Below, one piece after another: positions 6,482-12,654 of a stretch of 12,968 nt of DNA. The stretch lies in the NCBI GenBank assembly GCA_044508215.1, contig JBIQID010000090.1, positions 1-12,968 of the forward strand. The letters run 5' to 3'. The notes beneath the pieces are model-generated. The model searched no databases and had not been told where the DNA came from. It was given only the letters and a program-made list of their open reading frames with translations. This DNA comes from JAEZFI01 sp044508215 (GTDB lineage Bacteria > Actinomycetota > Acidimicrobiia > Acidimicrobiales > Microtrichaceae). A program made the position numbers and the translations under genes. Within the stretch, counting starts at the first letter, position 1. The number at the start of each line of letters is the position of its first letter.

Positions 6482-6508
6482 TTAGCACTCTAGAGAGCCG
6501 AGTGCTAA
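6482..6508. promoter_or_regulatory. Perfect CIRCE operator (HrcA site) of groEL
   Basis: TTAGCACTC, a nine-base spacer, then GAGTGCTAA: both arms match the CIRCE consensus with no mismatch. HrcA represses groE operons at this element, and heat stress relieves the repression. On the minus strand, TAGAGT (6487-6492) inside the element is a possible -10 box for groEL, which would place the start of transcription near 6480 and give a leader of about 110 bases. hrcA itself is not in the window. Confidence 0.96.
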
Positions 6509-6576
6509 GCGCGTCGCGGCTCCCCGCCGTGCCCTCGACGGAGGCCTGCCGCGTCGTCGGCGGCGGCCGTCTTCCG

Positions 6577-6582
6577 TAGGGT
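6577..6582 (+). promoter_or_regulatory. Candidate -10 element of the acyltransferase gene
   Basis: TAGGGT fits TANNNT and lies 43 bases before the GTG at 6626. This gives a short leader containing CGGAGA about 12 bases before the start codon as a weak ribosome-binding site. No clear -35 box. Confidence 0.3.
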
Positions 6583-6625
6583 TGACGCCGCCCCCAGCCT
6601 CCCCCGCTCGGAGATCCAACCCCCC

Positions 6626-8578
6626 GTGTCGACCACCGCACGCCCGCGCCCGGGCATCGCCTACCAGCCCGCGCTCGACGGGCTCCGCGGCGTGGCGCTC
6701 CTCGCCATCGCCGTCTACCACTCGGGCATCGGCTGGGCGCCGGGCGCGTTCCTGAGCGTGTCCACGTTCTTCACGCTCTCGGGGTTCCTCATCACGAGCC
6801 TCCTCGTCCAGGAACGGGAGGTCACCGGCACGATCTCGCTGAAGAGCTTCTGGACGCGCCGGCTGCGCCGCCTGATGCCGGCAGCGCTGCTGGCGATCGC
6901 CGGCATCTCGATCGCTGCGACGTGGCTGGGGGACAGCGCTCAGCTCGACCGACTGCGCGGCGACGCCCTCTCGGCACTCGGCTACGTCGCGAACTGGCGG
7001 TTCATCGCGGCCGGCGACTCGTACGCCGCGATCTTCACGAGCCCGTCGCCGTTCACGCACTTCTGGACGCTGGCCATCGAGGAGCAGTTCTACGTGCTCT
7101 TCCCGCTGCTGGTCGTGGGGGCCCTCGCGATCGGGCGCGGGTCGCGGCGGGTGCTCGCCACGACGATCGGGGTGCTCGCTCTGGCGTCGATCGCCTGGTC
7201 GGTCCACCTCCTCCGTGGCGACGCGTCGATCGACCGCCTCTACTTCGGCACCGACACGCGCCTGGCGGAGCTGGTCGCCGGTGGCCTGCTCGCCGTCTGG
7301 TGGCTGGGACGGCCGGCACCGGCGGAGCGTCGGGGCACCATGGTCCGCTGGGGCAGCGCCGCGGCGCTCCTCGTGGTGGTGGTGCTCTGGTTCACCGCCG
7401 ACCGCGAGGCCCACGGCTGGTACCAGGGCGGCCTCTTCCTCTACTCGGGTCTGACGCTCGCCGTGATGCTGGGCGCAGTTCAGTCGGGGGGACCGGTGCG
7501 CAGGCTGCTGGCGCTGCGACCCCTCGTGTGGGTCGGCAAGGTCTCGTACGCCGGCTACCTGTTCCACTGGCCGATCCTCGTGTGGCTGCAGCAGCACACC
7601 GCGATCCCGGTGGCGGGGCGGCTCGTGGTCGGCTTGGCCGGATCGCTGGCCCTCGCCGGCCTCTCGCAACGCCTGGTGGAGCACCCGATCCGCGTGAGCG
7701 GGTGGGCGCCGGCGGCCACAGCGAAGCTGGCGGGCGGCGCGGCCGCGTCGGTCGCCGTGGTGGTGCTGGTCGTGACGATGGTGGCGGCGCCGGACGCTCC
7801 CGCCGTGGACTTCGACGCGGCGGCCGCCCGCCGGGAGCGCGTGATGGACGCCGTGGACCCCGGGAACGACGCCGGGGGCGCCCACGATCCGCCGAAGGTC
7901 GCCACCTTCGGCGATTCCACCGCCTTCATGACGGGCACCGGTCTCGCCGAGTGGGGCTTCGAGCACCTGGACGTCTGGTCGCCGGCGGGTGGCCACTCGG
8001 GGATCGGGTGCGGCCTCCTCACCGACGTCACGCGGAGGACGAAGGGCGAGGTGCTCGACGATCCCGCTGGCTGCGCCCACTGGGAAGCCGACTGGATCGC
8101 CGACATCGAGGCGCACCGGCCCGACGTGGCGGTCGTGCAGCTGGGGCCGTGGGAGGTGGTCGACCAACGCCTCGACCGGAAGGGCCCCTTCCGATCGATC
8201 GGCGACGACCCGGAGCTCGACCGGCTGATCGAGGAGCGCCTCCGCGACGCGGTGGACCTGCTGGTGGACCGGGTGGACACGGTGGTGCTCCTCCTCAGCC
8301 CGGACATCGAGGTGGGCCGCACCGACGGCCGCGCACCCACCGACGCGTTCCCCGAGTCCGACCCCGATCGGATGGAGCACTTCCGGGAGCTCCTCCGCGC
8401 CGAAGCCGCACGATCGGAGCGAGTGCACCTCGTGGACCTCGCGTCCTGGCTCGCCTCGCACCCCCACGAACGCGAGCTGCGTCCCGACGGCGTGCACTTC
8501 ACCGCCGACACCGCGCTCGAGGTGGCCGAGTGGCTGGCGCCGACGATCCTGGAGACGGTCCGACCGGCGCACCGGTGA
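6626..8578 (+). CDS. Membrane acyltransferase (acyltransferase 3, OafA type) fused to an SGNH domain
   Basis: A 650-residue two-part protein. Residues 12 to about 380 form the multi-membrane-helix acyltransferase 3 domain: YQPALDGLRGVALLAIAVYH with the conserved His32, FFTLSGFLI (48-56), the FWTRRLRRLMPA basic motif (75-86), FTHFWTLAIEEQFYVLFPLL and later KVSYAGYLFHWPILVWLQQH. After a last hydrophobic stretch (VAVVVLVVTMVAA) comes an SGNH-type hydrolase-fold domain: FGDST at 428-432 with the nucleophile position Ser431, GPWE at 507-510 in place of the classic GxND block, and DGVH at 621-624 holding the Asp/His pair. Such proteins take an acyl group, usually acetyl, through the membrane and place it on surface polysaccharide, peptidoglycan or glycolipid; the acceptor here is unknown. 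GTG 6626 puts the conserved domain about 12 residues from the N-terminus. Divergent from groEL. Confidence 0.93.
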   Translation: MSTTARPRPGIAYQPALDGLRGVALLAIAVYHSGIGWAPGAFLSVSTFFTLSGFLITSLLVQEREVTGTISLKSFWTRRLRRLMPAALLAIAGISIAATWLGDSAQLDRLRGDALSALGYVANWRFIAAGDSYAAIFTSPSPFTHFWTLAIEEQFYVLFPLLVVGALAIGRGSRRVLATTIGVLALASIAWSVHLLRGDASIDRLYFGTDTRLAELVAGGLLAVWWLGRPAPAERRGTMVRWGSAAALLVVVVLWFTADREAHGWYQGGLFLYSGLTLAVMLGAVQSGGPVRRLLALRPLVWVGKVSYAGYLFHWPILVWLQQHTAIPVAGRLVVGLAGSLALAGLSQRLVEHPIRVSGWAPAATAKLAGGAAASVAVVVLVVTMVAAPDAPAVDFDAAAARRERVMDAVDPGNDAGGAHDPPKVATFGDSTAFMTGTGLAEWGFEHLDVWSPAGGHSGIGCGLLTDVTRRTKGEVLDDPAGCAHWEADWIADIEAHRPDVAVVQLGPWEVVDQRLDRKGPFRSIGDDPELDRLIEERLRDAVDLLVDRVDTVVLLLSPDIEVGRTDGRAPTDAFPESDPDRMEHFRELLRAEAARSERVHLVDLASWLASHPHERELRPDGVHFTADTALEVAEWLAPTILETVRPAHR

Positions 8579-8595
8579 GCTGCTGCTGACCTCGC

Positions 8596-8601
8596 TAACG
8601 T
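8596..8601 (+). promoter_or_regulatory. Candidate -10 element of the FAD oxidoreductase gene
   Basis: TAACGT lies 18 bases after the acyltransferase stop codon and 7 bases before the left edge of an 18-base palindrome. A start of transcription near 8608 would fall on the palindrome, so a bound repressor would block initiation. The -35 region would overlap the end of the acyltransferase gene and shows no consensus. Confidence 0.42.
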
Positions 8602-8607
8602 GTCGAA

Positions 8608-8625
8608 CTTGACCGAGCGGTCAAG
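8608..8625. promoter_or_regulatory. Perfect 18-bp palindrome, probable TetR-family operator
   Basis: CTTGACCG, two central bases AG, then CGGTCAAG: eight-base arms with no mismatch. A TGACCG..CGGTCA core resembles operators of several actinobacterial TetR-family repressors, as I recall them. It sits between the -10 candidate and the ATG at 8648, where repressors commonly act. No TetR gene is in the window, so the regulator must be encoded elsewhere. A hairpin acting in RNA is possible but less likely, since there is no T-tract. Confidence 0.65.
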
Positions 8626-8647
8626 AGAAGGGTCGGGGACAGCGCTG

Positions 8648-10057
8648 ATGGACGTCGTGGTGGTGGGCGCAGGAGTTGCGGGGCTCGCCGCAGCGCTCGA
8701 GCTCTCGGGCGAGGGGCACAACGTGACCGTCGTCGAGCGCGACGCCACCCCCCTCCCCGAAGACCCCGGCGGCGCGTTCGAGTGGGATCGACGGGGCGCT
8801 CCGCAGGTCCGCCACTCCCACGCGTTCCTGGCGCGCCTGCGCAACCTCCTGCGTGACCACCACCCCGAGGTCCTCGAGGCGCTCTACGAGGCCGGCGCCA
8901 CCGACATGGACTTCATCGCGATGCTCCCCGAGGGCATGGACCGCACCCGCCGGGAGGGCGACGAGGACCTCGTGGCGCTCGCCTGCCGGCGGACCACCTT
9001 CGAGTGGGTGCTCCGCCGGGTGGTGCTCGAGCGCGACCACGTGTCGCTCGTGGACGGCGTCGCGGTCGACGGGCTGCGCGGAGCGGACGGCGTGGTCACC
9101 GGCGTCCACCTCGACGACGGCACCGGCCTCGACGCCGACCTCGTCGTGGCAGCGGGTGGACGCCGCCCGGACCTCCGAGCGCTGCTCGCGCCGCTCGGCG
9201 TCGACCTGGCGGAGGAGGTCGAGGACACCGGGATCATCTACACGTCCCGCTTCTTCGAGCTGCACCCCGGCGAGGAGTACCCCGTGCAGGTCGGGCCCAT
9301 CGGGGGCGACCTCGGCTATCTCAAGTACGGGGTGTTCAAGGGCGACAACGGCACGTTCTCGATCACGTTCGCCACCGCGGTCGAGGACGAGGAGCTGAGG
9401 AAGCTGCTCCTGCGACCGGAGCTGTTCCTCAAGGCAGCCGAGCACGTGCCCGCCACCGCCCCGTACGTCGACGGCCGCGCCCGAGCGACCACCGACGTGA
9501 ACGTGATGGCACGGCTCCTCAACCGCCGCCGCTGCTTCGTGGACGGTGACGGCGCACCGGTCGTGGTCGGGCTCGTCGCGGTCGGCGACGCGCACACGTG
9601 CACCAACCCCCTCTACGGACGTGGCTGCAGCCTCGCGGTCGTCCAGGCGCACCTCCTCGCCGAGGCAGCGCGCGCCCACCCCGACGACCTGCGCGCCCTG
9701 GGCACTGCCTACGAGGAGGCGAGCCTCCAGGAGATCGACCCCTGGTACCGGGCAGCCGTCGCGCAGGACGCCGCCAACCGCGCCGAGGCCGACCGGCAGC
9801 TCCACGGAGACGACGCGGCCGAGGAGGACCCGATGCGGGCGCTCTTCCGCGACGGGCTCCTCCCTGCGCTGCGGGTGGACCCCGTGGTGCTGCGGGCGTT
9901 CCTCCGCATGTTCAACCTGCTCGAGCCGCCCGACTCCCTCATGAAGGACTGGGACGTGATCGGGCGCGTGATGGCGACCTACCAGGAGAGGGACGAGCGG
10001 CCGCCCGAGCCGCCGCTCGGCCCCGACCGGTTGACCATGCTGGCGGCGCTCTCCTGA
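8648..10057 (+). CDS. FAD-dependent oxidoreductase (PHBH-like fold, monooxygenase or reductase type)
   Basis: A 469-residue flavoprotein. The N-terminus MDVVVVGAGVAGLAAALEL is the Rossmann dinucleotide-binding motif (GAGVAG at 7-12), followed by VTVVERD, whose acidic residue would bind the FAD ribose. A second strand-turn (ADLVVAAGGRRPDLRALL) and the late GDAHTCTNPLYGRGCSLAVVQAH block (Gly313-Asp314, then P..GRG) are the second FAD contact of the p-hydroxybenzoate hydroxylase / geranylgeranyl reductase superfamily. The FEWDRRGAPQVRHSHAFLARL segment near residue 40-60 resembles uncharacterised actinobacterial monooxygenase-like proteins. The substrate cannot be told. The frame is open from GTG 8600, but that start overlaps the promoter-like TAACGT and would place the palindrome inside the gene. 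ATG 8648 gives the normal N-terminus and has GGGGAC 7 bases upstream. Probably repressed from the palindrome at 8608-8625. Confidence 0.88.
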   Translation: MDVVVVGAGVAGLAAALELSGEGHNVTVVERDATPLPEDPGGAFEWDRRGAPQVRHSHAFLARLRNLLRDHHPEVLEALYEAGATDMDFIAMLPEGMDRTRREGDEDLVALACRRTTFEWVLRRVVLERDHVSLVDGVAVDGLRGADGVVTGVHLDDGTGLDADLVVAAGGRRPDLRALLAPLGVDLAEEVEDTGIIYTSRFFELHPGEEYPVQVGPIGGDLGYLKYGVFKGDNGTFSITFATAVEDEELRKLLLRPELFLKAAEHVPATAPYVDGRARATTDVNVMARLLNRRRCFVDGDGAPVVVGLVAVGDAHTCTNPLYGRGCSLAVVQAHLLAEAARAHPDDLRALGTAYEEASLQEIDPWYRAAVAQDAANRAEADRQLHGDDAAEEDPMRALFRDGLLPALRVDPVVLRAFLRMFNLLEPPDSLMKDWDVIGRVMATYQERDERPPEPPLGPDRLTMLAALS

Positions 10058-10144
10058 TGGGGCCGGGCCAGCTCCGCCTCAGTTCCACTCGCAAGCTCGC
10101 TGCTTCGAGCTCCGCTACCCGGCCTTCGCTCACGCTCTCCTGAT
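10047..10144. repeat. Small intergenic element with 12-base direct repeats at its ends
   Basis: CGCTCTCCTGAT occurs at 10047-10058, across the stop codon of the FAD gene, and again at 10133-10144. The 74 bases between carry a 7-base inverted repeat near their outer parts (GGCCGGG at 10061-10067, CCCGGCC at 10118-10124) and an inner 6-bp hairpin (10094-10099 with 10106-10111). This is the layout of a small non-coding insertion with target duplication, but no second copy is present to prove mobility. The right repeat also forms a 7-bp stem (10133-10139 with 10146-10152) that might act as a weak terminator between the convergent genes. Confidence 0.45.
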
Positions 10145-10157
10145 CGAGAGCGCGAGC

Positions 10158-10433
10158 TCAGCCGCCGGCGACGGCGGGGATGATCGAGACCTCCTGGCCG
10201 TCCGCCACCGGGGTCTGCAGGCCTTCCATGAAGCGGACGTCGTCGTCTGCCACGAAGACGTTCACGAAGCGGCGCAGCGCGCCCTCCTCGTCGAGCAGGC
10301 GGTCGCGGAAGCCCGGGTGGGCCGCTTCGAGCGATGCGATCACCTCGCCGACGGTGGAACCGTCGACCTCGACCTCGGACTCGCCCCCCGTGAGGGTGCG
10401 GAGGGTGGTGGGGATGCGGACCGAAACGCTCAT
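10158..10433 (-). CDS. cysO: CysO-type sulfur carrier protein (MoaD/ThiS ubiquitin-like family)
   Basis: A 91-residue beta-grasp protein of normal CysO length. It begins MSVSVRIPTTLRTLTGG, has VGEVIASLEAAHPGFRDRLL in the middle, then RRFVNVFVADDDVRFMEGL, and ends ISIIPAVAGG-like (VSIIPAVAGG) with the Gly90-Gly91 tail that is activated and carries the thiocarboxylate. The match to mycobacterial CysO (IPT.LR..TGG, RFVN.YV.D.DVRF..GL, ILPAVAGG) is closer than to MoaD or ThiS as I remember them. CysO donates sulfide to O-phosphoserine with CysM, and Mec then releases cysteine. Neither cysM nor mec is adjacent, although they often are in other actinobacteria. The start ATG 10433 has AGGTGA 4 bases upstream. 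It is divergent from gpgS. A MoaD-like role cannot be excluded from sequence alone. Confidence 0.9.
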   Translation of the reverse strand: MSVSVRIPTTLRTLTGGESEVEVDGSTVGEVIASLEAAHPGFRDRLLDEEGALRRFVNVFVADDDVRFMEGLQTPVADGQEVSIIPAVAGG

Positions 10434-10459
10434 TGCTCACCTCGTGATGGGACTGCGGG

Positions 10460-10490
10460 ATCGTAGAACACCGCCCAGTGCGGTTGTCAT
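10460..10490 (-). promoter_or_regulatory. Candidate promoter of cysO
   Basis: On the minus strand ATGACA (10485-10490) and TACGAT (10460-10465) are separated by 19 bases, slightly longer than ideal for the main sigma factor. The start of transcription would fall about 20 bases before the cysO ATG, leaving room for the AGGTGA ribosome-binding site. Confidence 0.38.
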
Positions 10491-10524
10491 CCCGGGACCC
10501 GGGCGGATTCGTGCAGGGGACCGG

Positions 10525-10531
10525 TTAGGTT
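10525..10531 (+). promoter_or_regulatory. Candidate -10 element of gpgS
   Basis: TTAGGTT contains TAGGTT, which fits TANNNT. It would start transcription near 10538 and give a short leader before the gpgS start at 10556 or 10595. A GTG at 10539 has leaderless spacing but is in the wrong frame for GpgS. Confidence 0.33.
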
Positions 10532-10594
10532 GCTCCTCGTGGCCCCGAGGTCCCGGTGGGGCTGCAGGGAGACGACGACCGGAGAGCCGCCCCA

Positions 10595-11575
10595 GTGGAG
10601 ACCGCCAGCAGCGCCGCGCCGCCGAGAGACAGCCGAGACCTGCACCACGCCGACGTGCCGCTCGGAGACCTGTGCGACGCGAAGGCCGGGCGGACCCTGT
10701 CGGTGTGCATCCCCGCTCGCAACGAGGTGGCCACGGTCGGCGGGATCGTCGAGGTCATCCGCCGCACCCTCGTGGCGGACGTCCCCCTGGTCGACGAGGT
10801 GCTGGTCATCGACGACCACTCGACCGACGGCACAGGAGACGCCGCGCGTGACGCCGGCGCCCGGGTGGTGTCCGCCGCCTCGATCCTGAGGGAGCACGGT
10901 GACGGCCACGGCAAGGGCGAGGTGCTCTGGAAGTCGCTGTTCGTGTCGGAGGGCGACCTCGTGGTGTGGTGCGACGCCGACATCCGCCAGTTCGACGAGC
11001 GGTTCGTCGCCGGCGTCGCCATGCCGCTCCTCCTCGATCCGGACGTGACGTTCTCCAAGGGCTGGTACCGGCGCGACGAGCGAGACGGCCGGGGCGGTGG
11101 GCGCGTCACCGAACTGGTCGCCAGGCCGCTGCTCTCCATGTTCTTCCCGCACCTCTCGGCGATCCGCCAGCCGCTGTCCGGCGAGTACGGGGGGCGGAGG
11201 GACGTGCTCGAGCGGATGCCGTTCGTGCAGGGCTACGGCGTGGAGGTCGGGCTGCTGATCGACGTCGCCGCGTCGTACGGGGTCGAGTCGATCGCCCAGG
11301 TCGACCTGGACGTGCGACACCACCGCAACCGGCCGCTTCCCGAGCTGTCCCCGCAGGCGATGGCCGTGGCGGCCACGATCCTCCACAAGGCTCAGCCCGG
11401 TCTGGTCCCGGCGGATGCGCCGCTGATGCTGCCCGACGGGACCGCGGTGCCGGTGGACGTCAGGGAGCGCCCGCCGCTGGTCGAGCTGTCGTCGTCGAGG
11501 ACGCTCAACCCGCCCACACGGCGGGGCGACGGTCCGCCCACGGCATCGCCACCTCCAGTTCCGCCGCGAGGCTGA
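10595..11575 (+). CDS. gpgS: Glucosyl-3-phosphoglycerate synthase (GT81 family)
   Basis: A 326-residue GT-A glycosyltransferase close in length to the mycobacterial enzyme (324). It transfers glucose from an NDP-glucose to 3-phosphoglycerate, the first step to glucosylglycerate and to methylglucose lipopolysaccharides. Visible: AGRTLSVCIPARNE (UDP-binding strand), VLVIDDHSTDGT, GHGKGEVLWKSL, the metal-binding WCDADI (Asp-Ala-Asp, residues 127-129), GGGRVTELVARPLL, the acceptor loop PLSGEY (193-198), GYGVEVGLLID and AQVDLDVRHHRNRPL with the metal ligand His243. GTG 10595 has GGAGAG 8 bases upstream. GTG 10556 (13 residues longer, GAGG 5 bases upstream) is the alternative. A loop before GGGRV is about eight residues shorter than in M. 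tuberculosis. The last 23 or so residues (Pro-rich) read antisense through the 3' end of the convergent amidase remnant, an overlap of 71 bases. No phosphatase (gpgP) is adjacent. Confidence 0.93.
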   Translation: METASSAAPPRDSRDLHHADVPLGDLCDAKAGRTLSVCIPARNEVATVGGIVEVIRRTLVADVPLVDEVLVIDDHSTDGTGDAARDAGARVVSAASILREHGDGHGKGEVLWKSLFVSEGDLVVWCDADIRQFDERFVAGVAMPLLLDPDVTFSKGWYRRDERDGRGGGRVTELVARPLLSMFFPHLSAIRQPLSGEYGGRRDVLERMPFVQGYGVEVGLLIDVAASYGVESIAQVDLDVRHHRNRPLPELSPQAMAVAATILHKAQPGLVPADAPLMLPDGTAVPVDVRERPPLVELSSSRTLNPPTRRGDGPPTASPPPVPPRG

Positions 11576-12637
11576 GCACGAGGTCGTCCCGGAACGCGGG
11601 GCCGACGATCTGCACGCCGACGGGCAGACCCGCGGCCTCCACGACCGGCACCGAGGCCGCCGGCTGGCCCGTGATGTTGAACGGCACGGCGAAGGCCACG
11701 ATCGACGTCGACCGCATCACCCCTGCCAGCGGATCGTCGGTCGTCGCACCGAACTGGCCGAGGACCGGTGGCAGCTCGGCGGAGGTGGGAGTGAGCAGGA
11801 GGTCGTGGTCGTCCCACCAGGCGACGATGCGTCGGCACAGCGTCCGGAGCCCCTCGAGCGCCTCGACGTAGGCGAAGGCGTCGACCATCCGGCCCGCCTC
11901 GCCGAGCGCCCAGGTGTGCGGCTCGACCGTGTCCGCTGTGGGCGCCACGCCGGTCCAGCGCTCGAACTCGGCCAGCTCCTGGGCCGCCCACACCGGGTAG
12001 ACGGTGAGGAAGTACCCGGTCATCTCCTGCACCAGGGCCGCGTCGCTGCTCGGGAAGTCGGTGGCCTCGGCGACCTGGTGGCCGAGCGACTCGGCGACCG
12101 CCGCCGTCCGCTGGACCGCCTCTACGACCGCCGGGTCGACCTGGGTGCCGTCGCCGCTCGACGTGGTCCAGCCGATGCGCAGCTGGCGCACCGGCTCGGA
12201 CACGACCTGGCTGCAGGAGGTGGGCAGATCGGGGGCGGCGTAGGGGTCGCCGGCCATCGCTCCGGCGACGACGTCGAGCACCGCTGCGGTGTCCCGCACC
12301 GTCCGGGTCACCGCCGGGCGATCAGCGCCGACGTCCGAGGAGCCACCCAGCCCTGGTCCTGGAGGTGCACCGAGCCTGCGTGGTACGGCTCACCGGCGAG
12401 GAACCCGTCGAGGTCCTTCACCACGAGCGGCACACCCGCGAACGGCTGGGTCGACGGGTCGACCGCGTCGGCCTCGACGAGGGCCCGCTCGTCGCGGCGG
12501 TGGATCACTGCGTTGAGGTCGGCGGTGTCGTCGATAGCCGAGATCGCCGCCTCGACCAGCTCCCTCGGTCTGACCTCGCCGTCGCGCACGAGGCGGGCCT
12601 GGTCGGTGGCGTCGAGGTGGGCGAACGGGTTCGGCAT
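11505..12637 (-). pseudogene. Amidase-signature enzyme, disrupted: catalytic serine region deleted and frameshifted
   Basis: Two overlapping minus-strand frames together resemble one amidase. The first (12637-12308, 109 codons) holds the N-terminal domain up to FAGVPLVVKD with the catalytic-triad Lys74, then HAGSVHLQDQGWVAP and SALIARR before TGA. The second (12311-11505) begins TRTVRDTAAVLD, a motif normally about 100 residues further on, and runs through LLLTPTSAELPPVLG and FNITGQPAASVP to a normal C-terminus. The Gly/Ser-rich stretch with both catalytic serines (GGSSGG type) is absent, and the two frames differ by one base, so the deletion was not a multiple of three. By family geometry roughly 100-110 residues are lost. 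The pieces overlap in GTGA, so both could still be translated, but hydrolysis is not expected. The upstream start has TAACCT 6 bases before it. It lies 17 bases after the glycerate kinase gene. Confidence 0.85.
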
Positions 12638-12643
12638 GGCCGG

Positions 12644-12649
12644 AGGTTA
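12644..12649 (-). promoter_or_regulatory. Candidate -10 element of the amidase remnant
   Basis: TAACCT on the minus strand ends 6 bases before the ATG at 12637 and overlaps the 17-base gap to the glycerate kinase stop codon. No Shine-Dalgarno is seen at this start, which fits a leaderless transcript. Read-through from the upstream gene is the alternative. Confidence 0.33.
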
Positions 12650-12654
12650 CGGAG

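Noticed and set aside
5107..6579. A 490-codon plus-strand frame across groEL
   Set aside because: It is the antisense of a clear GroEL gene; long antisense frames are expected at this GC content, and the translation is His/Asp/Leu-rich with no domain.
6370..6625. A groES gene next to groEL
   Set aside because: No frame here encodes a GroES-like product; the space holds the leader, CIRCE sites and a promoter candidate.
6482..8572. A 696-codon minus-strand frame opposite the acyltransferase
   Set aside because: The plus strand encodes a recognisable two-domain acyltransferase; the antisense product is Arg/His-rich low complexity.
10133..10152. Bidirectional terminator between the FAD gene and cysO
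   Set aside because: The 7-bp stem with a 6-base loop lacks a T-tract on both strands, so I only mention it within the repeat entry.
10490..10505. CCCGGGACCCGGG as an operator in the cysO-gpgS gap
   Set aside because: Short G/C palindromes are frequent at this base composition; there is no support beyond symmetry.
10539..10889. Leaderless-looking GTG at 10539 opening a frame inside gpgS
   Set aside because: The frame is out of phase with the strongly conserved GpgS motifs and its product is low-complexity.
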